NCBI GenBank assembly: GCA_014155875.1
Contig: JACEFZ010028315.1
Coordinates: forward strand, 1-64,000
From: Cepaea nemoralis
Taxonomy: Eukaryota > Mollusca > Gastropoda > Stylommatophora > Helicidae
Direction: 5' to 3'
Length of the DNA: 64,000 bases
Positions within the stretch are counted from its first letter, which is position 1, and each line of letters opens with the position of its first letter. Under the pieces are notes generated by a model. That model did not search any database and was not told the origin of the DNA. It saw only the letters and a list, made by a program, of their open reading frames with translations. Below, in pieces: positions 46,701-57,857 of this stretch. The translations under genes and the position numbers were made by a program.

Positions 46701-49180
46701 GTGTAGGTAAAGCTACATATGTGCCTCTTGGTGTAGGTGAAGCTACAGGTGTGTCTCTTGGTGTAGGTAAAGCTACAGGTGTGTCTCTTGGTGTAGGTAA
46801 AGCTACATATGTGCCTCTTGGTGTAGGTAAAGCTACATATGTGTCTCTTGGTGTAGATAAAGCTACAGGTGTGTCTCTTGGTGTAGGTAAAGCTACATAT
46901 GTGTCTCTTGGTGTAGGTAAAGCTACATATGTGCCTCTTGGTGTAGGTAAAGCTACAGGTGTGTTTCTTGGTGTAGGTAAAGCTACAGGTGTGTTTCTTG
47001 GTGTAGGTAAAGCTACATATGTGCCTCTTGGTGTAGATAAAGCTACAGGTGTGTCTCTTGGTGTAGGTAAAGCTACAGGTGTGTTTCTTGGTGTAGATAA
47101 AGCTACAGGTGTGTCTCTTGGTGTAGGTAAAGCTACAGGTGTGTTTCTTGGTGTAGGTAAAGCTACAGGTGTGTTTCTTGGTGTAGGTAAAGCTACAGAT
47201 GTGTCTCTTGCCCTAGGTGAGGCTAGAGATGTGTCTCTTGGGCTAGGTGAAGCTAGAGATGTGTCTCTTGGGCTAGGTGAAGCTAGAGATGTGTCTCTTG
47301 GCCTAGGTGAAGCTAGAGATGTGTCTCTTGGCCTAGGTGAGGCTAGAGATGTGTCTCTTGGGCTAGGTGAGGCTAGAGATGTGTCTCTTGGCCTAGGTAA
47401 AGCTAGAAATGTGTCTCTTGGGCTAGGTGAAGCTAGAGACGTGTCTCTTGGGCTAGGTGAAGCTAGAGATGTGTCTCTTGGCCTAGGTGAAGCTAGAAAT
47501 GTGTCTCTTGGCCTGGGTGAAGCTAGAAATGAGTCTCTTGGCCTGGGTGAAGCTAGAGATGTGTCTCTTGGGCTAGGTGAAGCTAGAGATGTGTCTCTTT
47601 GCCTGGGTGAAGCTAGAGATGTGTCTCTTGGGCTAGGTGAAGCTAAAGATGTTTCTCTTGGCCTAGATGAGGCTAGAGATGTGTCTCTTGGGCTAGGTGA
47701 AGCTAGAGATGTGTCTCTTGGGCTAGGTGAAGCTAAAGATGTTTCCCTTGCCCTAGGTGAAGCTAAAGATGTTTCTCTTGGCCTAGGTGAGGCTAGAGAT
47801 GTGTCTCTTGGGCTAGGTGAGGCTAGAGATGTGTCTCTTGGCCTAGGTAAAGCTAGAAATGTGTCTCTTGGGCTAGGTGAAGCTAGAGATGTGTCTCTTG
47901 GGCTAGGTGAAGCTAGAGATGTGTCTCTTGGCCTAGGTGAAGCTAGAAATGTGTCTCTTGGCCTGGGTGAAGCTAGAAATGAGTCTCTTGGCCTGGGTGA
48001 AGCTAGAGATGTGTCTCTTGGGCTAGGTGAAGCTAGAGATGTGTCTCTTTGCCTGGGTGAAGCTAGAGATGTGTCTCTTGGGCTAGGTGAAGCTAAAGAT
48101 GTTTCTCTTGGCCTAGATGAGGCTAGAGATGTGTCTCTTGGGCTAGGTGAAGCTAGAGATGTGTCTCTTGGGCTAGGTGAAGCTAAAGATGTTTCCCTTG
48201 CCCTAGGTGAAGCTAAAGATGTTTCTCTTGGCCTAGGTGAGGCTAGAGATGTGTCTCTTGGGCTAGGTGAAGCTAGAGATGTGTCTCTTGGGCTAGGTGA
48301 AGCCACAGATGTGTCCATTGGCCCAGGTGGAGCTACAGATGTCTCTTGGCCCATGTTTAGATACAGGTGTATCACTTGGTCTAGGTGAATCTACAGATGT
48401 GCCTCTTGGTCTAGGTGAAGCTACAGGTGTGTCTCCTGGTGTAGGTGAAGCTACAGGTCTGTCTCTTGGTGTAGGTAAAGCTACAGGTGTGTCTCTTGGT
48501 GTATGTGAAGCTGCAGGTGTGTCTCTTGGTGTAGGTAAAGCTACAGATCTGCCTCTTGGTGTAAGTGAAGCTACAGGTGTGCCTCTTGGTGTAGGTGAAG
48601 CTACATGCGTATCACCTGGTCTAGGTGAAGCTAAAGTTGTGCCTTTTGGCCTACGTGTAGCTGCAGGTGTATCACTTGGTGTAGGTGAAGCTACTGATGT
48701 ATTACTTGGTGTAGGTGAAGCTACAGGTGTATCTCTTGGCGTAGGTGAAGCTACAGATGATTCACTTGGCCTATGTGAAGCTACAGATGCGTCTCTTGGT
48801 GTAGGTGAAGCTACAGGTTTATCACTTGGCGTAGGTGAAGCTACAGATGGATCACTTGGCGTAGGTGAAGCTACAGGTGTGTCTCTTGGTCTAGGTGAAG
48901 CTACAGGTGTATCACTAGGCCTAGGTGAAGTTACAGGTTTATCACTTGGTCTAGGTGAAGCTACAGGTGTGTCTCTTGGTCTAGGTGAAGCTACAGGTGT
49001 ATCACTAGGCCTAGGTGAAGTTACAGGTTTATCACTTGGTGTATGTGAAGCTACAGGTGTGTCTCTTGGTATAGGTGAAGCTAGAGATGTGTCTCTTGGT
49101 CTAGGTGAAGCTACAGATGTGTCTTCTGGTCTAGGTGTAGCTACAGATGTGTCTCTTGGTCAAGGTGAAGTGTCCGTCTT

Positions 49181-49685
49181 GCTGACCGCGGTGGTGTTTG
49201 GGCACTGAAAGAAGAAAGGGAGCTCTACAACAGTTCCAGTACACATGCTAAATTAGAATGGAAGTCTCTACATCAACCTGACTCAAGTAAATGTTAAGTC
49301 GTTTTTCAAGGCTCAACCTGAGCGCTAATAGTCTGTGAAAAATAAGTCTTACAATGCATTTACCATCCAACCATCCATCCAACTAAGCAGCAAACCAATG
49401 AACCAGCCAGCCAACCAACTTATTAACAAAGCTGCCAGTCAAATAACCAATTAACTAATAATCCAATCTACCAAACATCCAGCCAGTCAAGTAACTAACC
49501 AATCAATTAACCTAGCTGGCAATCAATCAACTAATTAACTAACCATCCAATCTTCTACCAACCAACAAACCATCTACCTAACCTAATAGCCAAGCAACAA
49601 ATCAGACAACCAAGCAGCTATTGTCTCAGTGTGTTTTAGGAATCCCTATATTTATTTTGCCTCGCCTTGTAGCTTTAAGAGAACC
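49181..49685. repeat. CCAA-rich imperfect repeats
   Basis: From about 49358 to 49620, low-complexity CCAACCATCC/CAACCAA-type sequence. The remainder is unrecognised. Confidence 0.6.
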
Positions 49686-50035
49686 TACTTACATACCTAC
49701 CTACCTATCTACCTACCTACCTACCTACCTACCTACGTAGTACTTGCCTGCCTGCCTGCCTGCCTACCTACCTACCTACCTGTCTGCCTGCCTGCCTACC
49801 TACCTACATATCTACCTACCTACCTCCTACCTACCTACCTACCTCCTACCTACCTACCTACCTACCTACCAACATACCTACCTACCTACTTACCTACCTA
49901 CCAACAAACTACCTACCTACCTACATAACTACCTACTTATCTACCTACATATCTCATTACCTGCCTGCATGGCTGCCTGCTTGCCTGCCTGACTGCCTGC
50001 ATGCCTACCTACCTACTTACCTACCTAACAATATA
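49686..50035. repeat. (CTAC)n/(CTGC)n microsatellite
   Basis: About 350 bp of CCTA units with CTGC and CCTC variants. Thr/Leu/Pro-rich open frames here are artefacts of the repeat. Confidence 0.95.
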
Positions 50036-50169
50036 CTTACTTTCCAGCGAACCAACCGAGCAATCTTGCAACCAAATCTACGCTTGTGTTTATGTTTTAT
50101 GTTTTCATATTCTTCAACTACAACAACTAAAGTTCGATTGTGTTTTAGTCTAACATATGAAAACAATGC

Positions 50170-50325
50170 ATGACATTTGAAGGGCGCTGCAATCAACCCC
50201 CAACTCCAGGTAGATTTACTAGGCAAGTTTACGTTCAGTAGTTTGCCTTTGCTTTCTGAACGAGAAGTCAACGTTTAAGTCCAACTGGCCGGTGTGTGGT
50301 TAAACGCCGCGGCCACGATATCTCT
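50170..50325 (-). mobile_element. Mixed SINE remnant
   Basis: Contains 'agtagtttgcctttgctttc' (SINE 1, minus) next to 'gagaagtcaacgtttaagtc' and 'aactggccggtgtg' (SINE 3-like, minus). The boundary is unclear. Confidence 0.4.
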
Positions 50326-50374
50326 TGCATTACTTTAAACCAACCTAGTTAAAGCTGTAGGTGGCGTTATCGCG

Positions 50375-53300
50375 GTAGAGCAGTGGCTAGATGCTTATAG
50401 CAGTGGCTAGATGCAGTAGAGCAGTGGCTAGATGCTTATAGCAGTGGCTAGATGCAGTAGAGCAGTGGCTAGATGCTTATAGCAGTGGCTAGATGCAGTA
50501 GAGCAGTGGCTAGATGCTTATAGCAGTGGCTAGATGCTTATAGCAGTGGCTAGATGCAGTAGAACAGTGGCTAGATGCGCTAGAACAATGACTAGAGTGG
50601 TAGAGCAGTGGTTAGACGAGGTAGAGCAGTGGCTAGACACGGTAGAGCAGTGGCTAGATGCTTATAGCAGTGGCTAGATGCAGTAGAACAGTGGCTAGAT
50701 GCGCTAGAACAATGACTAGAGTGGTAAAGCAGTGGTTAGACGAGGTAGAGCAGTGGCTAGACGCGGTAGAGCAGTGGCTAGATGCTTATAGCAGTGGCTA
50801 GATGCAGTAGAACAGTGGCTAGATGCGCTAGAACAATGACTAGAGTGGTAGAGCAGTGGTTAGACGAGGTAGAGCAGTGGCTAGACGCGGTAGAGCAGTG
50901 GCTAGATGCTTATAGCAGTGGCTAGATGCAGTAGAACAGAAGCTAGATGCGCTAGAACAATGACTAGAGTGGTAGAGCAGTCGTTAGACGAGGTAGAGCA
51001 GTGGCTAGACGCGGTAGAGCAGTGGCTAGATGCTTATAGCAGTGGCTAGATGCTTATAGCAGTGGCTAGATGCTTATAGCAATGGCTAGATGCGGTAGAG
51101 CAGTGGCTAGATGCGCTAGAACAATGACTAGACGCGGTAGAGCAGTGGTTAGACGAGGTAGAGCAGTGGCTAGATGCTTATAGCAATGGCTAGATGCGGT
51201 AGAACAGTGGCTAGATGCTTATAGCAGTGGCTAGATGCTTGTAGCAATGGCTAGATGCGGTAGAACAGTGGCTAGATGCTTATAGCAGTGGGTAGATGCG
51301 GTAGAACAGTGGCTAGATGCGGTAGAACAGTGGCTAGATGCGGTAGAACAGTGGCTAGACGCGGTAGAGCAGTGGCTAGACGCGGTAGAGCAGTGGCTAG
51401 ATGCGCTAGAACAGTGACTAGACGCGGTAGAGCAGTGGTTAGACGAGGTAGAGCAGTGGCTAGATGCTTATAGCAGTGGCTAGATGCAGTAGAGCAGTGA
51501 CTAGATGCAGTAGAGCAGTGACTAGATGCAGTCGCGCAGTGGATAGACGCGGTAGAGCAGTGGATAGACGCGGTAGAGCAGTGGATAGACGCGGTAGAGC
51601 AGTGGATACACGCGGTAGAGCAGTGGATAGACGCGGTAGAGCAGTGGATAGACGCGGTAGAGCAGTGGATACACGCGGTAGAGCAGTGGATAGACGCGGT
51701 AGAGCAGTGGATAGACGCGGTAGAGCAGTGTCTAGATGCAGTAGAGCAGTGACTAGATGCAGTGGCTAGACGCGGTAGAGCAGTGGATAGACGCGGTAGA
51801 ACAATGGCTAGACGCGGTAGAGCAGTGGATAGACGCGGTAGAGCAGTGGCTAGACGCGGTAGAGCAGTGGATAGACGCGGTAGAGCAGTGGATAGACGCG
51901 GTAGAGCAGTGGATAGACGCGGTAGAGCAGTGTCTAGATGCAGTAGAGCAGTGGATAGACGCGGTAGAGCAGTGGCTAGACGCGGTAGAGCAGTGGTTAG
52001 ACGAGGTAGAGCAGTGGCTAGATGCTTATAGCAGTGGCTAGATGCAGTAGAGCAGTGGCTAGATGCAGTAGAGCAGTGACTAGATGCAGTGGCTAGACGC
52101 GGTAGAGCAGTGGCTAGACGCGGTAGAGCAGTGGCTAGACGCGGTAGAGCAGTGGATAGACGCGGTAGAGCAGTGGCTAGACGCGGTAGAGCAGTGGATA
52201 GACGCGGTAGAGCAGTGACTAGATGCAGTAGAGCAATGGCTAGACGCGGTAGAGCAGTGGATAGACGCGGTAGCGCAGTGGCTAGAAGCGGTAGAGCAGT
52301 GGATAGATGCGCTAGAACAGTGACTAGACGCGGTAGAGCAGTAATTAGACGAGGTAGAGCAGTGGCTAGATGCTTATAGCAGTGGCTAGATGCAGTAGAG
52401 CCGTGGCTAGACGCGGTAGAGCAGTGACTAGACGCGGTAGAGCAGTGGCTAGACGCGGTAGAGCCGTGGCTAGACGCGATAGAGCAGTGGCTAGACGCGG
52501 TAGAGCAGTGGCTAGACGCGGTAGAGCTGTGGCTAGACGCGGTAGAGCAATGGCTAGACGCGGTAGAGCAGTGGCTAGATGCAGTAGAGCAATGGATAGA
52601 CGCGGTAGAGCAGTGGATAGATACAGTAGATCAATGGATAGACGCGGTAGAGCAGTGGATAGACGCGGTAGAGCAGTGGATAGACGCGGTAGAGCAGTGG
52701 ATAGACGCGGTAGAGCAGTGGCTAGACGCGATAGAGCAGTGGATAGATACAGTAGATCAATGGATAGACGCGGTAGAGCAGTGGATAGACGCGGTAGAGC
52801 AGTGGATAGACGCGGTAGAGCAGTGGATAGACGCGGTAGAGCAATGACTAGACGCGGTAGAGCAGTGGATAGACGCGGTAGAGCAGTGGCTAGACGCGGT
52901 AGAGCAGTGGATAGACGCGGTAGAGCAGTGGCTAGACGCGGTAGAGCAGTGGATAGACGCGGTAGAGCAGTGGATAGACGCGGTAGAGCAGTGGCTAGAC
53001 GCGATAGAGCAGTGGATAGACGCGGTAGAGCAGTGGCTAGACGCGATAGAGCAGTGGCTAGACGTGGTAGAGCAGTGGCTAGACGCGATAGAGCAGTGGA
53101 TAGACGCGGTAGAGCAGTGGCTAGACGCGATAGAGCAGTGGCTAGACGTGGTAGAGCAGTGGCTAGATGCAGTAGAGCAATGGATAGACGCGGTAGAGCA
53201 GTGGATAGACGCGGTAGAGCAGTGGATAGACGCGGTAGAGCAGTGGCTAGATGCAGTAGAGCAATGGATAGACGCGGTAGAGCAGTGGATAGACGCGGTA

Positions 53301-54735
53301 GAGCAGTGGATAGACGCGGTAGAGCAGTGGCTAGACGCGGTAGAGCAATGACTAGACGCGGTAGAGCAGTGGATAGACGCGGTAGAGCAGTGGATAGACG
53401 CGGTAGAGCAGTGGCTAGATGCAGTAGAGCAATGGATAGACGCGGTAGAGCAGTGGCTAGATGCAGTAGAGCAATGGATAGACGCGGTAGAGCAGTGGAT
53501 AGACGCGGTAGAGCAGTGGATAGACGCGGTAGAGCAGTGGATAGACGCGGTAGAGCAGTGGATAGATACAGTAGAGCAAGTGGATAGATACAGTAGAGCA
53601 ATGGATAGATACAGTAGAGCAATGGATAGATACAGTAGAGCAGTGGATAGATACAGTAGAGCAATGGATAGATACAGTAGAGCAGTGGATAGATACAGTA
53701 GAGCAATGGATAGATACAGTAGAGCAAGTGGATAGATACAGTAGAGCAATGGATAGATACAGTAGAGCAATGGATAGATAGCAGTAGAGCAGTGGCTAGA
53801 TGCAGTAGAGCAATGGATAGATACAGTAGAGCAATGGATAGATACAGTAGAGCAGTGGATAGATGCAGTAGAGCAGTGGATAGATACAGTAGAGCAATGG
53901 ATAGATACAGTAGAGCAATGGATAGATACAGTAGAGCAATGGATAGATACAGTAGAGCAAGTGGATAGATAGCAGTAGAGCAATGGATAGATACAGTAGA
54001 GCAATGGATAGACGCGGTAGAGCAGTGGCTAGATGCAGTAGAGCAGTGGATAGATACAGTAGAGCAATGGATAGACGCGGTAGAGCAGTGGCTAGACGCG
54101 GTAGAGCAGTGGATAGACGCGGTAGAGCAGTGGCTAGATGCAGTAGAGGAATGGCTAGACGTGGTAGAGCAGTGGCTAGATGCAGTAGAGCGTTGGCTAG
54201 ACGAGGTAGCGCGGTGTGTAGACGAAGTAGAGCGGAGGGTAGACGAGGTAGAGCGGTGGGTAGACGAGGTAGAGCGGTGTGTAGACGAAGTAGAGCGGAG
54301 GGTAGACGAGGTAGAGCGGTGGGTAGACGAGGTAGAGCGGTGGGTAGACGAGGTAAAGCGGTAGGTAGACGAGGTAGAGCGATAGGCAAACGAGGTAGAG
54401 CGATGAGTAGACGAGATAGAGCAGTGCTAGACGCGGGAGAGCCTTGGATAGACGAGGTAGAGCGGTGGATAGACGAGGTAGAGCGGTGGCTATACGCGGT
54501 AGAGCGGTGGGTAGACGAGATAGAGCGGTGGTTAGACGCGATAGAGCGATGGGTAGACGAGGTAGAGCAGTGGGTAGACGCGGTAGAGCGATGCTAGACG
54601 CGGGAGAGCCTTGGATAGACGAGGTAGAGCGGTGGATAGACGAGGTAGAGCGGTGGCTATACGCGGTAGAGCAGTGGATAGACACGGGAGAGCCTTGGAT
54701 AGACGAGATAGAGTGGTGGATAGACGAGGTAGTGT
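50375..54735. repeat. 21-bp satellite, about 4.4 kb
   Basis: Core 'gcggtagagcagtggatagac' (21 bp) with a 20-bp variant 'gcagtggctagatgcttata'. A 124-bp higher-order unit (four 21-mers plus two 20-mers) repeats four times from about 50530 (the gcgctagaacaatgac block at 50577, 50701, 50825 and 50949). The middle is homogeneous, 53.57-54.0 kb is a 'atacagtagagcaatggatag' variant, and the right end (54.2-54.7 kb) is a 'gacgaggtagagcggtgggta' variant. Long frames on both strands (405 codons + at 52370-53587; 453 codons - at 52366-53727) are a product of the period and not credible genes. Confidence 0.94.
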
Positions 54736-55419
54736 GCTTGATGCTTTGCTGCAAAGAGATTTTATGTCAGGTTTCAGTTTAGTTAACTTCAGTCTCAAGT
54801 CTCCCCGTTTTGTTATATCCAGCCGATTTCTTTTTCGTTTTAGCAGCAAATAATTTATGGCTACTAAATCCGCATTCAGCTAAATATGAAGATGGAAACG
54901 GTAACAATAGTTCTCTTGCACATTTGGTTGCATGTGGATATTTGATTTCGGTTTCCTCACAAAGCCATGCCATCGCTCCTTTTATATTAAATACAGTTTT
55001 AATTGACTCATCATTTTGAATTTCTGCGAGTTCTTCTTGATACTGCATATTTGAAGTGTCAGACAAATCCACTAACATTGGCTGCGTCATCCAAATTGGG
55101 AAATCAATTTGTTTCAAATCAGAAAATCTTTCTTCTAAATCAGCCGATAAAATTTTCGGATGATCGACAATAACATATATAGCGGTATCAGTCACTTCAC
55201 ATTTTTGGAGCCAATGAAATTTTCAAAATTTGTGTTGTAAATATATGACTGACATACTTCAATAATGGTAATAAAACCAAATATCTTCGCTTTTGCATCC
55301 AAAAGAGTTTTATTTGTTCCTTGAAGTTGTTTATTTAATATATTTAGTTTTTCAAAGATATCGGCTAAATAACTCACAAATGCCTTACCATCGACCATTA
55401 GCAGATTTTTAATTTCAGG

Positions 55420-55831
55420 TGCTCTCGTCGCTTCAGAGGTCACAGATTGTGAGAATTGTATGGATATTTTGCCCTGGCCATGCGGGTGTACGAGAGAATG
55501 AACAGGCTGATAGGCTAGCAGGGAAGGGCACCTCTTGGTAGCATTTTACCTATGGACAAGAGGGAGGTGGTCGTGCGCTTGTGGGACCAGGTGGAGAAGG
55601 TGGAGGTACAGACTGAGAACCCATATGTGGAAAGAATGAGATTTCGGGCGACTTCAGGAGTTTTGGAAGAATCTCAAATCTGAGAGGGAAGACCAGGAGA
55701 ACTTTTAATCAGATAGAGGTGGGAACGATTAGTAGAATGACTCTTCGCTGGCTGTTGAACGAGGGGCGGAGCATGTATGGGAATGTCCTGAGTGGAGTGA
55801 TGTCGGTTCTTAACTCAACTCAACTCAACTC
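55420..55831 (+). mobile_element. LINE family E 3' end (5'-truncated), with target duplication
   Basis: ATTTCAGG repeats at 55412-55419 and 55832-55839. The insert holds a degraded RNase H motif ('PCGCTRE') and ends in 'gtgatgtcggttcttaactc' plus (AACTC)n. A related 3' end is at 17610-18015. Confidence 0.75.
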
Positions 55832-56252
55832 ATTTCAGGCTTGTCGCTTAAAAAATCACTAAGAGTATCAAATAGTTCCATTAATCTTTCAAGCAGTTCC
55901 CTTTCGAGAGCCATCTTACTTCAGTGTGAAGTATAAGTCTCACATGGTCTTCAGTTTGTTCTTCTACAAAATAACTTGAAGAGACGTTCACATTTGGCAC
56001 TAGCTTTAATGGCATTGACACACTTTATAACTAAATTTAGTACTTCATTTAGAACAGGCGAAATGTTTTTAGCTACCAGTTTTTCCCTGTGAATAACACA
56101 ATGCACAAGAAGAATTTCTGGATTCTCATCTTTCATACATTTTAAGCAACCATTTTCTTCCCCATTATATTAGGAGCACCATCTGCAGCACAAAATGTTA
56201 TATTTTTCATTGATATAGTATTGAACAATGTGCAGTCATTGGTATATTATTG

Positions 56253-56645
56253 GACAATGAGCAGTCAAGCTGAAAAAAAAAAAATGTGTTGGCTGTAGAA
56301 ATGTGGTTTCTGAGGAGAAAGCAAAAAATACCATGGACAGACAGAAAAACCAATGACCAAGTACTATAGGAAGCAAATGAAAATCGTAAATTGATTAGAG
56401 AAATTAGACGTAGACAGTCAAAAATTTTTGGACATGTTATAAGAAGAAATGAATTGGAGAACTTGGTGACAACTGGAAGGATCGAAGGGAACAGACCAAG
56501 GGAAGACCGAGAAGTAAATACCTAGGTGACTTGGCCAAATGGCATGGTAGAGACAGGAACACTGAGCTGATCCACGACTCTGGTGATCGAGTGAAATGGC
56601 GAGTTATGACCGCCAACGCTTTCCGGCATGGCACATGATGGATGG
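56253..56645 (+). mobile_element. LINE family D 3' end (5'-truncated), with target duplication
   Basis: ATATTATTG at 56244-56252 and 56646-56654. The insert corresponds to the last ~390 bp of the family D copy at 57858-59160 and ends 'ggcacatgatggatgg'. Confidence 0.75.
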
Positions 56646-56823
56646 ATATTATTGACATCTAAATGATTTTTTTAGCTTACTGTATATATCTTTGGAGGTA
56701 TCGGTGCTTTCTAATGATTTACAGAACAACATTTCTTCAGCAAAATCACCTTTATCAATATATCTTACGTAAGTTATAAGTACGGCCTCACTATCTCTCA
56801 AAGTTGATTCATCCATTTTCACC

Positions 56824-57072
56824 GAGAATGGAGTCTCTGTGGCGAAGTGGTCAAGCCGTTTGACTCGTGCTCCGAAGGTTGTGGGTTCGATTCCGGGCCG
56901 CACCCTTCGGTTTACGAGTTAAATGTTTCGAAGAATCCTGTGGGTCGTCGCTAAAAGCTACGGAGTTCGTGCTTTGTGCGACGCTTTCCACGCTGCGGAA
57001 AGGGACCGAGCCATATGGGATAAAACCCGGTGCGATGAAGTCGACCCTGTCGACTTTTAAGCGACTTTTTAT
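56824..57072 (+). mobile_element. SINE family 2, tRNA-derived
   Basis: A box TGGCGAAGTGG (56839) and B box GGTTCGATTCC (56884). The body has 'aagctacggagttcgtgctt' and 'gaccgagccatatgggat', ending 'gtcgacttttaagcgacttt'. Confidence 0.82.
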
Positions 57073-57277
57073 TTTCTTGTTTTCAACTTGTCAACAAGTT
57101 GTATTTCAATATCCTCACTCATTTCGTCTATTTTTCTGCTAACAGTATTGTTACTTAGTGGCATAGCTATAATGTCTTTGTCATCTTTTTCCGGATTCAT
57201 TTAACGGACGCTTATTTCAAGTTAACACCAACGGTGAATGCTGAGCGTTACTGCAAAACATTGCAGAAACTGAGATC

Positions 57278-57334
57278 CCGGCACTAAGCATTTCGTGCCA
57301 TTCAGAACAAATAGCGCGAAATGCTTAGTGCCGG
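57278..57334. repeat. Perfect 18-bp inverted repeat inside the hAT end
   Basis: 57278-57295 (ccggcactaagcatttcg) is the exact reverse complement of 57317-57334, with a 21-nt loop. It sits in the subterminal region of the transposon, where transposase or host factors might bind. Confidence 0.88.
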
Positions 57335-57689
57335 CCCAGTATAACCAGTAGTTCAACTCTAACGTCTAACAATGAAATCACGGCTACTATCATGGCGGAC
57401 AGAAGTTACTTATACTGGACGTTTACCCAGCTCGAGTAGCGACTGAGAGTCGCCATACGGTTAACTTAAACTCTGGACGAGTCCATTTTCGAATTGCCCC
57501 CTTTAGCAATCGAATTGCCCCCCCCCCCCCCCCTCCCGTGGGGCAGTGGGCCCCACGTTGGGAAACACTGGTATAGACCATTCGGCAGTTGGTGGGTGAT
57601 GGAAAAGAATTACCCGGAGACAAATAACACAGAGACGAGAATCAGACACAGGAATGCATACAATGGGTAAGGGGGGGGGGGGAGGGGTG

Positions 57690-57855
57690 GCGGTGGTTGC
57701 ATAGTGGCTAGACGTGGGGTTGCTGACCCGACTGTCATGGGTTCAAATTCGCATGGATGGAGAATGTCATGTCGACCAGCCTATGCACAGTGCTATGATA
57801 TGTTTTGTGAAGTGGGAGAAACGGAAGGCGTATCTACCACATAACCATTCAAGCG
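57690..57855 (+). mobile_element. tRNA-derived SINE, family 5
   Basis: An A-box-like 'tagtggctagacg' and B box GGTTCAAATTC (57740) with tRNA-like spacing. It abuts the tail of the LINE at 57858. Confidence 0.6.
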
Positions 57856-57857
57856 CG

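Larger units (their letters stand above)
39487..49180. repeat. 30-bp minisatellite (about 190 units) interrupted by LINE A
   Basis: Consensus 'gtgtctcttggtctaggtga' plus 'agctacagat', at 39487-39755 and 43726-49180. Subfamilies are regional: ACAGAT with GGTCTA (39.5-45.9 kb), AGAGAT with GGCCTA (45.9-46.3 and 47.2-48.3 kb), ACAGGT/ACATAT with GTGTAGGTAAA (46.3-47.2 kb), and ACAGGT with ATCACTTGG (48.4-49.1 kb). A 450-bp higher-order unit (15 repeats) is duplicated at about 47341-48240. Frames of up to about 560 codons occur on both strands (for example 46721-48388 + and 46684-48375 -) because 30 is divisible by three. They translate as VSLGLGEATD and SPRDTSLASP repeats. There is no support for a real protein. 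Confidence 0.93.
54779..57202 (-). pseudogene. ZBED5-like hAT transposase, broken
   Basis: N- to C-terminal pieces on the minus strand: 57202-57073 ('AMPLSNNTVSRKIDEMSEDI'), 56823-56660 ('FSVKMDESTLRDSEAVLIT'), 56252-55840 ('ILLVHCVIHREKLVAKNI', with the HC..H motif), 55419-55192 ('FVSYLADIFEKLNILNKQLQ'), and 55195-54779 (C-terminal part, 'YLAECGFSSHKLFAAKTKKK', where family members read S(A)V). The N-terminal BED finger is absent. Insertions lie at 55420-55831, 56253-56645 and 56824-57072. The family is the ZBED5/SCAND3 group of hAT transposases. Confidence 0.85.
54736..57570 (-). mobile_element. hAT transposon, ZBED5-like family, copy 1 (truncated)
   Basis: The right end 'gttgggaaacactg' at 57557-57570 is the hAT terminal repeat (CAGTGTTTCCCAAC on the minus strand). 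The other end is missing: sequence matching 62255 onward of copy 2 starts right where the 21-bp satellite stops. A minus-strand transposase remnant is broken by three insertions. Confidence 0.8.

Noticed and set aside
46684..48375. 563-codon minus-strand and 555-codon plus-strand open frames
   Set aside because: Both are translations of the 30-bp minisatellite. Frames open on both strands of the same DNA are explained by the period being divisible by three; no unique domain, start context or splice site was seen.
52366..54004. Open frames of 405-453 codons in several frames
   Set aside because: Translations of the 21-bp satellite (RRGRAVD, YPLLYCI, SIHCSTA repeats). Period artefact.
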